A DNA stretch of 64,000 bases, taken from assembly GCA_937885695.1 (NCBI GenBank), contig CALABP010000081.1:62001-126000 (forward strand). The letters are read 5' to 3'. The position numbers and the translations under genes are program-made. Every line of letters begins with the position of its first letter. Position 1 is the first letter of the stretch. This stretch comes from DTU089 sp002440045. GTDB lineage: Bacteria > Bacillota > Clostridia > Oscillospirales > Acutalibacteraceae. Positions 9,122 to 17,941 of this stretch are shown in pieces. The notes below the pieces were generated by a model. That model was given only the letters and a program-made list of their open reading frames with translations, made no database searches and was not told the origin of the DNA.

Positions 9122-9158
9122 AAAAAATCGGACTGTAAAAATTACAGCCCGATTTTTT
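9122..9158 (+). terminator. Rho-independent terminator, probably bidirectional
   Basis: An A-run, a stem pairing ATCGGaCTGTAA with TTACAGcCCGAT, and a T-run follow the pseudouridine synthase. A-runs and T-runs on both sides allow it to act for the convergent minus-strand nucleosidase operon as well. The 150 bases from 9160 to 9307 hold nothing I recognise. Confidence 0.8.
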
Positions 9159-9307
9159 ATTCAACACACTCGCGTGAATTTCGCATAATATGGTATTGAA
9201 TATTCCCGAAGCATATCGGGCGGCGGCTTTTGCCCTTGAATAACCGCCGAAAAAAGCGCGCAGATTTAAGCACCAAAAGCTTTTCAATCTGCAAAACGCT
9301 TTAATGC

Positions 9308-10024
9308 TTACGGTTCACATAAAGCGCCGAGAACCTTGAAAACAATGTCGTAAAACACATTCGCGTTTTCATCGCTGAAAAGGCTCTCGCGGTAGTCCGA
9401 CGGTGCGGCGTCGTTCGCGCTGTCGGATATTTTCCGTGCGCAAAGAAGCGGCGTATTCATAACGCGGCACACCGAAGCCACCGCGGCGCTTTCCATATCA
9501 AACGCCTTAATGCCGAAAGTCTCTTTATAATACTGTGCAAGTTTTTTATCCGAAAGGAATATATCGCCTGTGCCGAGAGCGCCGAATTTGAATTTTGCAT
9601 GGGCGTCCTCCGACTTTTCGTTCGCTTTAACCACTGCGTCATAAATAAAACCGCAGGCGTTATAAACATAAACATCCTGTCCGGGCTTTTGTGCGGGCAG
9701 CTTGCCGATAGCCGTCATATCAAAATCGCACTCGACAAACGACGTTGCGACAATCACGTCGCCCTTTGCAACGCCCGAAACAGCACCGCTCCAGCCGGTG
9801 TTTATCACGCCGTCGAATTTAAGCTCGCTCAAAGCAAGCGCCGCGCCTGTTGCGGCGTTCACCTTGCCTATGCCGAAGCAAAGCGCGGTGACCTCAATCC
9901 CCTTATGCGAAAACTTAAAGGCGGGCATTCCCCTGAAAATAAATTCTTCGGTAATGCGCCGTTCAACACATTTTTTGAACGGCACAAACTCATCTATATC
10001 GGCTATCATCAAAAGAAGCTTCAT
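9308..10024 (-). CDS. Phosphorylase-superfamily nucleosidase, MTA/SAH nucleosidase-like
   Basis: 238 residues. The NTGWSGAV segment, the substrate-binding FDMESAAVASVC motif and the following ISDSAND belong to the purine nucleoside phosphorylase/MTA-SAH nucleosidase superfamily. The expected reaction is hydrolysis of methylthioadenosine or S-adenosylhomocysteine, with release of adenine. The N-terminus MKLLLMIADIDEFVPF differs from classic MtnN, so a futalosine-type or other specificity is possible. It begins one base after the TSCPD gene and is the last gene of the pth-mfd operon. Confidence 0.75.
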   Translation of the reverse strand: MKLLLMIADIDEFVPFKKCVERRITEEFIFRGMPAFKFSHKGIEVTALCFGIGKVNAATGAALALSELKFDGVINTGWSGAVSGVAKGDVIVATSFVECDFDMTAIGKLPAQKPGQDVYVYNACGFIYDAVVKANEKSEDAHAKFKFGALGTGDIFLSDKKLAQYYKETFGIKAFDMESAAVASVCRVMNTPLLCARKISDSANDAAPSDYRESLFSDENANVFYDIVFKVLGALCEP

Positions 10025-10025
10025 A

Positions 10026-10277
10026 TTATTTCTCCTCCAGAGCCGATTTGAGCGCGCGTGAGAGCTGGTCGGGGCACGAGGTCTGCTTAAATCCGCATTT
10101 TATACCTTCAAGGCATTTTATAAGCTCTTCGGGCTTTTTGCCCTCGGCAAGAGCCGAAATACCTTTAAGGTTGCCGTTGCAGCCGCCCTCGAATTTAACG
10201 TTTTTAACCGTGCCGTCCTCAATATCAAAGCTGATGGTTCTTGAACACGTTCCCTGTGTTTTGTAATCGTAATGCAT
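10026..10277 (-). CDS. TSCPD-domain protein (four-cysteine family)
   Basis: 83 residues. It contains the cysteines of TCSRTISFDIEDG, FEGGCNGN, KCLEGIKCGF and the defining TSCPDQLSRAL motif. TSCPD domains also occur at the C-terminus of some ribonucleotide reductases, where they bind metal. Stand-alone copies like this one (TIGR03905-type) have no assigned function. The start ATG overlaps the mfd stop codon by one base (TAATG). Small and soluble, probably a metal- or nucleotide-related accessory protein, which is inference only. Confidence 0.85.
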   Translation of the reverse strand: MHYDYKTQGTCSRTISFDIEDGTVKNVKFEGGCNGNLKGISALAEGKKPEELIKCLEGIKCGFKQTSCPDQLSRALKSALEEK

Positions 10278-13200
10278 TATAATTCCTCGCTTTCGCTGTT
10301 TTTATCATTATTTTCAACTGCTTTGAGCATCACCGCAAACGCCTCTTCAATAGCGTCTATGGGCGTTTGTTTCGGGAGCTTTTTAACCGCAATATACGGC
10401 TTGTTGCCTGCCGAAACCATTATTCGCCCTCTGAGCATTTTGCCGAGAAGCGCCACTGCTTTCATATCTATTAACTGCGAATACAAAAGCAGAGAGTCGG
10501 ATTTTTGACCTATTTCGTATATGCCGAGCTTTGAAGCGGTGTTTCTTAAGAGTGAAATTTTTATAAGTCCCTCAACGGATTTCGGCGGGTCGCCGTATCT
10601 GTCAATAAGCTCGTCTAAGCAATCCGAGGCGTCCTCCTCGGTTCTTATATCGGCAATCCGTTTATATATAGCAAGCCTTTGCGGCAGGCTTTCGATATAG
10701 CTTTCGGGAATGTGCGCGTCAACGCGTATGTCTATAAGGCAATCCTTTTGAGATTCGGGCGGTATTTCGCCCTTTTCTTCGCTTACGGCTTCGCTTAAAA
10801 GGCGCATATACATATCATAACCGACGCTTTCCATATGGCCGTGCTGCTGAGCGCCGAGAAGGTCGCCCGCGCCCCTTATCTCAAGGTCGCGCATGGCGAT
10901 TTTGAAGCCAGAGCCGAACTCTGTATATTCCTTTATCGCTTCAAGCCGCTTTGTGGCGATTTCTGAAAGGCTTTTGTCGCGCCTGAACGTAAAATATGCA
11001 AATCCGCGCCGTGACGAACGCCCCACTCTGCCGCGAATCTGGTGAAGCTGTGCAAGCCCCAGATTTTCGGCGTTTTCTATTATCAGCGTGTTGGCATTGG
11101 GAACGTCTACACCCGTTTCGATTATCGTTGTGCAAACGAGTATATCCGTTTCGCCGTCAAGAAGCGAGCGCCACACCTGAGAAAGCTCCTCTTCGCTCAT
11201 TTTGCCGTGCGCTACGCTTACATTCGCCTCCGGAATAAGCTCTTTGACGGTTGCCGCCGTCTTTTCTATCGTTTCGACCTTGTTGTGGAGATAATATACC
11301 TGGCCGCCGCGCCTAAGCTCTTTTTTCATAGCCTCCGAGAGAATCCCCCAGTCGTGTTCAAGCACATAGGTCTGCACCGGGAAGCGGTCAAGCGGTGCTT
11401 CTTCGATAACCGACATATCGCGTATGCCTGACATAGCCATATTCATGGTTCTCGGTATGGGCGTTGCCGAAAGCGTAAGGCAATCGACCGTTGGATAAAG
11501 CTCTTTTAAGCGCTCTTTTTGACCCACGCCGAAGCGCTGTTCTTCGTCGATTATTATAAGCCCCAAATCCTTAAAGCTTATATCCTTTGAAATAAGCCTG
11601 TGCGTGCCGACAATTATATCTATTGAGCCGCGTTTGAGCTTTTTGACTATATTTTGCGCCTGCTTTTGCGAGCGAAAACGCGAAAGCATTTCTATATTCA
11701 CGGGGAAGCCCTCAAAACGGCGCATTATCGTGTTATAGTGCTGAAGCGCAAGTATCGTTGTCGGTACAAGTATTGCGCACTGTTTGCCGTCGGCTATGCA
11801 CTTAAACGCCGCTCTTAAAGCAACCTCGGTTTTGCCGAAGCCGACGTCGCCGCAAAGGAGGCGGTCCATAGGATGCGGCTTTTCCATATCGTGCTTTATT
11901 TCGTCCGCCGTGCGAAGCTGGTCATCGGTCTCTTCAAACTCAAAGCGGCGCTCAAAATCGCTTTGCATATCAATATCGGGCGAAAAAGCAAAGCCGTCGG
12001 TTTTAAGGCGCTTTGAATAAAGCGCAATAAGCTCTTTTGCCATACTTTTTGCCGAGGCTTTTACGCGCGCCTTTGCTTTTTCCCAATCCTTGCCGCCGAG
12101 CCGCGACAGTTTAAGTGTTTTGCGCTCTTCGCCCGGGCCTATATATTTTGAAACAAGGTCAAGCTGTGTTACGGGAACATAAAGCGCGTCGCCCTTGTCG
12201 TATTTTATTTTGATGTAGTCTTTAATAAGCCCGCCGACTTCCATCTTCTGAATGCCTTCAAAAACGCCTATACCGTGAACGGCGTGCACAACATAGTCGC
12301 CGCGCGTAAGCTCTTCAAGACTTTGCACCGCGTCAGCCGCTTTAAAAGCCTTGCGCCTTTTTGAGTTTGAAACGGAATTTGCTTTGCCGTATGTTATTAT
12401 TTCAAACTTTTCTTTCGGATAAGTAAAGCCGCCGCTGACGCCGCCCGCCGTGACGGACACTGTTTTTTGCGGGAACTCCGCCGGGAGCACGCCGAAATAA
12501 AGCGCTTTTATATCTTCGTTTTCAAGCGCTTCGCAAAGCGACTTTGCCGCCTTTTCGGTGCCGGCGTTTATTATGCATTTTACGCCCCTTGAAATTGCGG
12601 GTCTTATATCGTCAAGAAGCACCTGGAGCGTTCCGTTCCACGTCGGAAGCTGCTGTGCGTTAAAGGTTGTAAGCGATTTTACGGGCGTGTCAAAGCTCCC
12701 GCGCGGGAGAGAGTCCACATAAAATGCCTTTCTTTCTTCATAAAGGGCAAATATTTCGCTTTGCGTCAGCGCAAATTTATCAAGCCCCGAAGCGAGCACG
12801 CCGTTTTCAAACTGCGCCTTTATTTCTTCGTTTAAAAGCTTTGAGTTGTTTTTTATGCTGTCTTTTACCGCCGAGCTTTCAATAACAAAAAGCATATCGT
12901 CTTTGCAATAGTCAAATATTGACTCGGGCTTTTTGTAGGCGAGCGAAAGATATTTGTCGGTATTTGTGATTTTAACGCCGTTTTTTAAAAGCTCAAGGTC
13001 TTTTAAAAGCGTCTCTTTTGCTTTTTTGGAGCCTTTGCCCGAAAGCCCCTTTATAAAGGCTTCAAGCTTTTCTTTAAACTCTTCGTCGCTGTCAAAAAGA
13101 ATTTCAGACGACGGCGAAATTCTGCATTCGTCAATAATATCCGTGCGGCGCTGGCTTGACGGGTCAAACTCCGAAACAGTGTCTACACAGTCGCCCCAAA

Positions 13201-13789
13201 GCTCTATTCTTACGGGATTTTCGGCGTTAATCGGGAAAAAGTCCACAATTCCGCCGCGGCGTGCAAACTGCCCCGCACCCTCTACGGTATCGGCGCGCGA
13301 AAAGCCCGCTTTTAAAAGCACATCCACAAGCTTTTCGGGCGTAATTTCATAATCGGCGGTTATTTTAAGCGTGCGTTTTATAAGGCTTTCTTTAGGCAAG
13401 GGCAACTGCATTGCCGCCTCGGCGCTGCACGCAATAACGGAATAGCTGCCGTCAACAATTTTCGAGAGCGTTTTAAGTCTCATATGCTCAAATTCCTTTG
13501 AGCGGTTCTCAAGGCTGTTAAAAGAATAATCCCTTGCGGGGAAAAGAAACGCTTTTTCTTTATTGCCGCAAAACTCGTTAATATCGTTAACGAATTTTGT
13601 CGCCGCGCCCTCCGAGGGCAAAATGACAATAGCTCTGCGAAGAGTATCCTCGCAAAGCGAATGTATAAGATGCGCCTTCGGCGTAGGCGGAAGCCCCGTA
13701 ATACCCGAGGGCGCCACGCCTGAATTTATATACCGAAGAACATCAAGGTATTCCTGACAGTCTTTTAAAAGCTTAGAATAACATGACAT
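10277..13789 (-). CDS. mfd: Transcription-repair coupling factor Mfd
   Basis: 1170 residues, the usual length. Mfd displaces RNA polymerase stalled at DNA lesions and recruits UvrA. The N-terminal UvrB-like region, the RNA-polymerase-interacting domain (GDYVVHAVHGIGVFEG), the helicase Walker A GDVGFGKTE, the DEEQ box in IIIDEEQRFG, LSATPIPRT and the QIRGRVGRS motif VI region, and a C-terminal TRCF domain can all be seen. No clear Shine-Dalgarno precedes the ATG at 13789, which lies 9 bases after the pth stop, so translation may depend on coupling. Cytoplasmic. Confidence 0.97.
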   Translation of the reverse strand: MSCYSKLLKDCQEYLDVLRYINSGVAPSGITGLPPTPKAHLIHSLCEDTLRRAIVILPSEGAATKFVNDINEFCGNKEKAFLFPARDYSFNSLENRSKEFEHMRLKTLSKIVDGSYSVIACSAEAAMQLPLPKESLIKRTLKITADYEITPEKLVDVLLKAGFSRADTVEGAGQFARRGGIVDFFPINAENPVRIELWGDCVDTVSEFDPSSQRRTDIIDECRISPSSEILFDSDEEFKEKLEAFIKGLSGKGSKKAKETLLKDLELLKNGVKITNTDKYLSLAYKKPESIFDYCKDDMLFVIESSAVKDSIKNNSKLLNEEIKAQFENGVLASGLDKFALTQSEIFALYEERKAFYVDSLPRGSFDTPVKSLTTFNAQQLPTWNGTLQVLLDDIRPAISRGVKCIINAGTEKAAKSLCEALENEDIKALYFGVLPAEFPQKTVSVTAGGVSGGFTYPKEKFEIITYGKANSVSNSKRRKAFKAADAVQSLEELTRGDYVVHAVHGIGVFEGIQKMEVGGLIKDYIKIKYDKGDALYVPVTQLDLVSKYIGPGEERKTLKLSRLGGKDWEKAKARVKASAKSMAKELIALYSKRLKTDGFAFSPDIDMQSDFERRFEFEETDDQLRTADEIKHDMEKPHPMDRLLCGDVGFGKTEVALRAAFKCIADGKQCAILVPTTILALQHYNTIMRRFEGFPVNIEMLSRFRSQKQAQNIVKKLKRGSIDIIVGTHRLISKDISFKDLGLIIIDEEQRFGVGQKERLKELYPTVDCLTLSATPIPRTMNMAMSGIRDMSVIEEAPLDRFPVQTYVLEHDWGILSEAMKKELRRGGQVYYLHNKVETIEKTAATVKELIPEANVSVAHGKMSEEELSQVWRSLLDGETDILVCTTIIETGVDVPNANTLIIENAENLGLAQLHQIRGRVGRSSRRGFAYFTFRRDKSLSEIATKRLEAIKEYTEFGSGFKIAMRDLEIRGAGDLLGAQQHGHMESVGYDMYMRLLSEAVSEEKGEIPPESQKDCLIDIRVDAHIPESYIESLPQRLAIYKRIADIRTEEDASDCLDELIDRYGDPPKSVEGLIKISLLRNTASKLGIYEIGQKSDSLLLYSQLIDMKAVALLGKMLRGRIMVSAGNKPYIAVKKLPKQTPIDAIEEAFAVMLKAVENNDKNSESEEL

Positions 13790-13798
13790 ATTTTTGTT

Positions 13799-14401
13799 TT
13801 ATGAATTATATTTTGACATTGCGCCGTCAATGTCGCCGTCGAGAATAAGCGGCAATGCGTCGCAGGCTTTTTCTATTGCGCCGCGCATTTTCGGCACATC
13901 CGCTTTCGGAAAATTGCCGAGCACCCAATCGGCAAGGTCGCTGTCTTCGGAAGGCTTTGCACCCACGCCGAGCTTTATTCTCGGAAAATTTTCGCTTCCT
14001 AAATGCGCTATTATGCTTTTAATTCCGTTGTGGCCGCCCGCAGAGCCCTTGCGCCTTATGCGAATGCGCCCGGGTTCAAGCGAAATATCGTCAAAAATAA
14101 CGACAATATTTTCAGGCGGAATTTTATAGAATGCGGCACATTCTTTAATCGCCTCGCCCGAATTGTTCATCATGGTTTGCGGCTTCATAACGATACAGCG
14201 ATGAGTGCCGATATATGTATCGCCGATAAGCGCGTGAAATTTGAGCTTTTTCGCCTTGAAATTATATTTGTCTTCAAGCCTTGTTACGCACAAAAAGCCC
14301 GCGTTATGGCGTGTTGTTTCGTATTTTGCACCGGGGTTGCCCAAACCTGCTATGAGATATTCATAGGTTGAGCCGCCCGCTTCTTTCTTTTTGCCGAACA
14401 T
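13799..14401 (-). CDS. pth: Peptidyl-tRNA hydrolase
   Basis: 200 residues. It releases tRNA from prematurely dissociated peptidyl-tRNAs. GLGNPGAKYETTRHNAGF contains the catalytic His, and KPQTMMNNSGEA, the VIFDDISL region and GGHNGIKSI are conserved family blocks. There is a short basic extension (MFGKKKEAGGS) before the usual start. The ATG overlaps the last base of the upstream acetyltransferase stop. Position next to mfd and a glmU-type gene is the classical Firmicute arrangement. Confidence 0.95.
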   Translation of the reverse strand: MFGKKKEAGGSTYEYLIAGLGNPGAKYETTRHNAGFLCVTRLEDKYNFKAKKLKFHALIGDTYIGTHRCIVMKPQTMMNNSGEAIKECAAFYKIPPENIVVIFDDISLEPGRIRIRRKGSAGGHNGIKSIIAHLGSENFPRIKLGVGAKPSEDSDLADWVLGNFPKADVPKMRGAIEKACDALPLILDGDIDGAMSKYNS

Positions 14402-15102
14402 TATTTATTCTCCGCTGTGTGCTGGCGTTTATACGGCTTTTTAATGTTGACCCAATCTTCTTTTATAACCTCGCGTTCGCGCGCTATTGCAAGAGCGTTA
14501 TCGGGAACATCCTTTGTTATTGTCGAGCCTGCCGCGGTGAAGGCGTTTTCGCCGACCGTTACGGGCGCTATAAGATTTGTGTTGCAGCCGATAAACGCAC
14601 CGTCTTTAACCGTTGTGCGCGATTTGTTTCTGCCGTCGTAATTGACGGTAACGCACCCGCAGCCGAAGTTAACGTCTTTGCCGACGTCGCTGTCGCCCAC
14701 ATAAAGCAGATGCGGCAATTTGCTGCCCTCGTCAACGGTTGAATTTTTAACCTCGACAAAATTGCCTATGTGAACCCTGTCGGCAATTGAAGAGCCGGGT
14801 CTTATGTGAACAAACGGGCCTGCCGTAACGCCCGCCCCTATTTTTGACGAAAAGCTTTGCGTGTTGTTAAGAGACGTGTCGTTGCCGACCGTTGTGTCGC
14901 ATATATATGAATTGGGGCCTATCACGGCATTTTCGCCTATAACGGATGAGCCGAGAATTAAAGTGTTCGGCAAAATGAGCGTGCCCTTGCCGATTGTAAC
15001 GCTCTCTTCGATAATAACGCCGTCATAACAAGGGATTTTAACGCCGTTTTCGATAAGCTTGTTTATAACCGAAAGTCTTTGTTCGTTTGTCATATTTAGC
15101 AT
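14401..15102 (-). CDS. GlmU-type N-acetyltransferase without the uridyltransferase domain
   Basis: 233 residues of left-handed beta-helix hexapeptide repeats. The sequence follows the C-terminal half of GlmU closely: RPGSSIADRVHIGNFVEVKNS, the catalytic His region LPHLLYVGD, CVTVNYDGRNKSRTTV, GCNTNLIAPVTVGENA and ITKDVPDNALAIAR. Full GlmU is about 450 residues with an N-terminal UDP-GlcNAc pyrophosphorylase domain, which is absent here; the upstream DNA is intergenic. It occupies the glmU position before pth-mfd, so it probably acetylates glucosamine-1-phosphate while another gene supplies the uridylyltransferase. GGAGGAG lies 7 bases before the ATG. Confidence 0.85.
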   Translation of the reverse strand: MLNMTNEQRLSVINKLIENGVKIPCYDGVIIEESVTIGKGTLILPNTLILGSSVIGENAVIGPNSYICDTTVGNDTSLNNTQSFSSKIGAGVTAGPFVHIRPGSSIADRVHIGNFVEVKNSTVDEGSKLPHLLYVGDSDVGKDVNFGCGCVTVNYDGRNKSRTTVKDGAFIGCNTNLIAPVTVGENAFTAAGSTITKDVPDNALAIAREREVIKEDWVNIKKPYKRQHTAENK

Positions 15103-15173
15103 ATTAACATCTCCTCCGTCTTTTTGCAGATAATTAATATATCATAGTATATGCTTTTTTTCAAGCTATATTA

Positions 15174-15218
15174 TATCAAAAACTTTAACCCGTTTTGTAT
15201 CAAAAACTTTAACCCGTT
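15174..15218 (+). repeat. Two 21-bp direct repeats upstream of the PAP2 gene
   Basis: Two identical copies ending in AACTTTAACCCGTT sit at 15174-15194 and 15198-15218, a 24-bp period, and end right before the -35 hexamer of the PAP2 promoter. Position suggests a binding site for an activator or repressor. Confidence 0.7.
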
Positions 15219-15219
15219 G

Positions 15220-15248
15220 TTGACTTTTCGCTTTTCAGATAGTACAAT
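15220..15248 (+). promoter_or_regulatory. Sigma-A promoter of the PAP2 gene
   Basis: TTGACT (15220-15225) and TACAAT (15243-15248) are separated by 17 bases, about 29 bases before the ATG. Confidence 0.8.
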
Positions 15249-15276
15249 AAGTAATCATCGGTAAAGGAGTTCTGTT

Positions 15277-15867
15277 ATGGATTTTATAGTCAACTTCGAC
15301 TGGGCTGTCTTTAAGTTTTTTGAAAAGCTTTGGAATCCCGTGCTCGACGTAATTATGTCTGTTATTACATATCTCGGCGACGACGGCATTTTTTGGATAA
15401 TTCTCGGCGTGTGCCTGCTCATTCCGAAAAAAACGCGCAGATTCGGCGTTTATGTTCTCGGAGGTCTTGCGGTTGCGGGCTTTATTAACAATATCTGCTT
15501 AAAAGAGCTTATTCAGCGCCCCCGTCCTTTCAACTTTGACGGCTGGCCCGAAGCGTTCAATTACCCGGACATCGTTAAAAAGCCGTCAAGCTGGTCGTTC
15601 CCCTCGGGTCACACATCTTCGTCGTTCGGTGCGGCGTTCCCGCTTCTTTTAAGAGCGAAAAAGAAATACGGCATTCCAGCTGTGATTCTTGCTCTTTTAA
15701 TCGGCATTTCGAGAATTTACGTTCACGTTCACTATCCCACGGATATAATCGGCGGCATAATCGTCGGTATAGTCGGCGGACTTATCGCAACGCTTCTTAT
15801 AGACAAGGTGCTTTATCCGAAGGTTATTCCGTTTATTAAGACGAAAATCTTAAAAAAGGCAAAATAA
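15277..15867 (+). CDS. PAP2-family membrane phosphatase
   Basis: 196 residues with several membrane segments. The three PAP2 motifs are visible: K-ELIQRPRP, PSGHTSSSFG with the catalytic His, and SRIYVHVHYPTDIIGG with the nucleophile His. Members dephosphorylate lipid phosphates such as undecaprenyl pyrophosphate or phosphatidic acid on the outer face of the membrane; the substrate here is not decidable. GTAAAGGAG precedes the ATG. Transcribed alone, with its own promoter and terminator. Confidence 0.9.
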   Translation: MDFIVNFDWAVFKFFEKLWNPVLDVIMSVITYLGDDGIFWIILGVCLLIPKKTRRFGVYVLGGLAVAGFINNICLKELIQRPRPFNFDGWPEAFNYPDIVKKPSSWSFPSGHTSSSFGAAFPLLLRAKKKYGIPAVILALLIGISRIYVHVHYPTDIIGGIIVGIVGGLIATLLIDKVLYPKVIPFIKTKILKKAK

Positions 15868-15880
15868 AAATTATTTTTCA

Positions 15881-15911
15881 CCCCTTCAACGCGGTTTGAA
15901 GGGGCATTTTT
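15881..15911 (+). terminator. Rho-independent terminator after the PAP2 gene
   Basis: CCCCTTCAA pairs with TTGAAGGGG across a short loop, followed by CATTTTT. Confidence 0.85.
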
Positions 15912-15979
15912 ATACTCACAACAAATTTAAACTCAAAATTTCTTAATTATTAAATTTTTATTTCATTTTTTCGCAAGCC

Positions 15980-16008
15980 TTGAATATGAGAAGCTAATAT
16001 GTTAGTAT
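15980..16008 (+). promoter_or_regulatory. Probable promoter of the small membrane protein
   Basis: TTGAAT and TAGTAT are spaced by 17 bases; an overlapping TATTAT is an alternative -10. Confidence 0.45.
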
Positions 16009-16037
16009 TATAACACTCTTATAAAGGAGCTTCCCTT

Positions 16038-16538
16038 ATGAAAAAAATTCTTTACAATATATTTTCGGTTCTCTTTTTGCTTCTTGTGCACGCGCTTTTA
16101 TGCGCCGTATACTGTGTGACGTATTATAACGGCGTTACCGACGGCTACAGCGGCTTTAAGCACTATGCTTTGCTTATCGTTTTCTTTCTTGCTTCGCCGC
16201 TTCTTTACTATATTTCGGGCAGGCTTTTTTCAAAAAAGGCAAACAAGAAGTTTTATGTAATAACCACCTGGGTAATTTTCGGGGCGATTGCCGTGTTTGC
16301 GGTTGTTGCGCTGTTCTTCCCGCAGTATTTAAAGGCGTATTCGATAATCAACGCGCCGTCTTATATGTATTACCTTTTATTTGCCGACAGCGTAAGATAT
16401 ATTGCCGTTCCCGCAATGGCAATTTCAGCCGTATTCCCCGCGCTGTTTTCACGAATGGGCATATATAAAAAGCCGCGCACGCACAACGAAATTAAAACCG
16501 AAGACATAAAAAAAGACGAAAAACAACGCTCTGATTGA
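16038..16538 (+). CDS. Small integral membrane protein, unrecognised family
   Basis: 166 residues with about four hydrophobic segments: residues 5-30, 42-60, 70-92 and 112-140, followed by a charged, lysine-rich cytoplasmic tail ending KDEKQRSD. I do not recognise a family signature. AAAGGAG lies 8 bases before the ATG. It has its own probable promoter and precedes a symporter gene by 58 bases, though a GC-rich imperfect inverted repeat separates them. Confidence 0.75.
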   Translation: MKKILYNIFSVLFLLLVHALLCAVYCVTYYNGVTDGYSGFKHYALLIVFFLASPLLYYISGRLFSKKANKKFYVITTWVIFGAIAVFAVVALFFPQYLKAYSIINAPSYMYYLLFADSVRYIAVPAMAISAVFPALFSRMGIYKKPRTHNEIKTEDIKKDEKQRSD

Positions 16539-16596
16539 CTTTTGACTTTTTCATAAATCCGCCTCCGCTTAAATAGTAATTAGCGGGGGTGTTTTT

Positions 16597-17922
16597 ATGG
16601 CCGAAATTCTCAACGCAATAGGCTCTGTGGTGTGGGGCGCGCCCATGCTTTTGTTTTTTTCGGGTGTGGCGGCGTACTTCACATTTAAAAGCAGCTTTTT
16701 TCAGATACGCGGCATAAAGGTTTGGGCGGGCGCTACCGTCGGAAGCTTTTTTTCAAAATCCGCCGAAAAAAAGCAGGAAAAAGGCATCAGCCGTTTCGGG
16801 GCTTTTTGCTCGGTGCTTGCCGCGTGCATCGGCACGGGGAACATTGTGGGCGTTGCAACCGCAATTTATTCGGGCGGCGCGGGCGCGGTGTTCTGGATGT
16901 GGATTTCGGCTGTTTTTTCGATGATGACGGCATACGCCGAAAACTGGCTCGGCATTAAATATAAAAGCCGAAACAAATTCGGCGAAACAGCGGGCGGGGC
17001 GTTCAGATATATGGAAAACGGCGTTAAAATGGGCGGTATGGCAAAGGCCTATGCCGTGCTATGCCTTTTTTCAACGCTCGGAATGGGCGATATGGCGCAG
17101 GCAAACTCTGTCACAAGCTCGTTGGAAAGCGAATTCGGCGTTTCAAAATACATAACCGGCGCTTTTATGACCGTGCTTTGCTTTCTTGTTATTAAGGGCG
17201 GCGTAAAGCGTATTTCAAAATTCAGCGAAATAACCGTTCCGTTTATGTCGGCGGCATATCTTCTGCTTTCGGGGGCGGTGCTTTTTATAAACCGCGCCGA
17301 AATACCCGCATCATTTGCGCTTATTTTTAAAGAAGCGTTTTCTTTAAAGGCTCTCGGCGGGTTCGGAATGTTCAAAGCGATGCGCTACGGCATATCGCGC
17401 GGGGTGTTTTCAAACGAAGCGGGGCTTGGCTCATCGACCCTTATTCACAGCGAAACCGAAAACTCCTCGCCCGAAGAGCAGGGAATGTGGGCTATGTTTG
17501 AGGTTTTTTGCGACACGGTTTTTCTTTGCACGGTAATGGCGCTTGTAATTCTTGTAAGCAAAGCGCCCGCAGAGCTTTACGGCGCAAAGCTTTCTATAGC
17601 GGCATATTCGTGCCTCGGCGAAATCGGCAAAAAGGGAATTGCCCTGCTTACTGCCGTTTTTGCCTTTGCTTCGCTTGCGGGATGCTCGTTTTACGGCGAA
17701 AAAAGCGCGCAATACCTGTTCGGCAAGCGCGCTAAAGGTGTTTATAAAACTGTTTTTCTTATGCTTTCGTTCTTCGGCGGCATAAGCGCTCCCAAAATCA
17801 TTTGGGCGGCGGCTGATATTTTTAACGGGCTTATGGCTGTTCCGAACCTTTTTTCTTTGGTTGTTTTAAGAAAAGAGGTCGAATACCCTAAAGACCTGAA
17901 AAGCCGCGTCAAAAGCAAATAA
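16597..17922 (+). CDS. Sodium:alanine/glycine symporter (AGCS family)
   Basis: 441 residues, multi-spanning. Family features are the N-terminal GAPMLLFF segment, CIGTGNIVGVATAIYSGGAGAVFWMW, GGAFRYMENG and FSNEAGLGSSTLIHS. AGCS proteins import alanine, glycine or serine with sodium. Length fits the family (about 440-480). The unusual ribosome binding sequence GGGGGTG is formed by the 3' arm of a hairpin-like sequence ahead of the gene. The convergent neighbour ends 20 bases away, so no room for a classic terminator remains. Confidence 0.9.
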   Translation: MAEILNAIGSVVWGAPMLLFFSGVAAYFTFKSSFFQIRGIKVWAGATVGSFFSKSAEKKQEKGISRFGAFCSVLAACIGTGNIVGVATAIYSGGAGAVFWMWISAVFSMMTAYAENWLGIKYKSRNKFGETAGGAFRYMENGVKMGGMAKAYAVLCLFSTLGMGDMAQANSVTSSLESEFGVSKYITGAFMTVLCFLVIKGGVKRISKFSEITVPFMSAAYLLLSGAVLFINRAEIPASFALIFKEAFSLKALGGFGMFKAMRYGISRGVFSNEAGLGSSTLIHSETENSSPEEQGMWAMFEVFCDTVFLCTVMALVILVSKAPAELYGAKLSIAAYSCLGEIGKKGIALLTAVFAFASLAGCSFYGEKSAQYLFGKRAKGVYKTVFLMLSFFGGISAPKIIWAAADIFNGLMAVPNLFSLVVLRKEVEYPKDLKSRVKSK

Positions 17923-17941
17923 AATTTTCGGGTTTCTGGTC

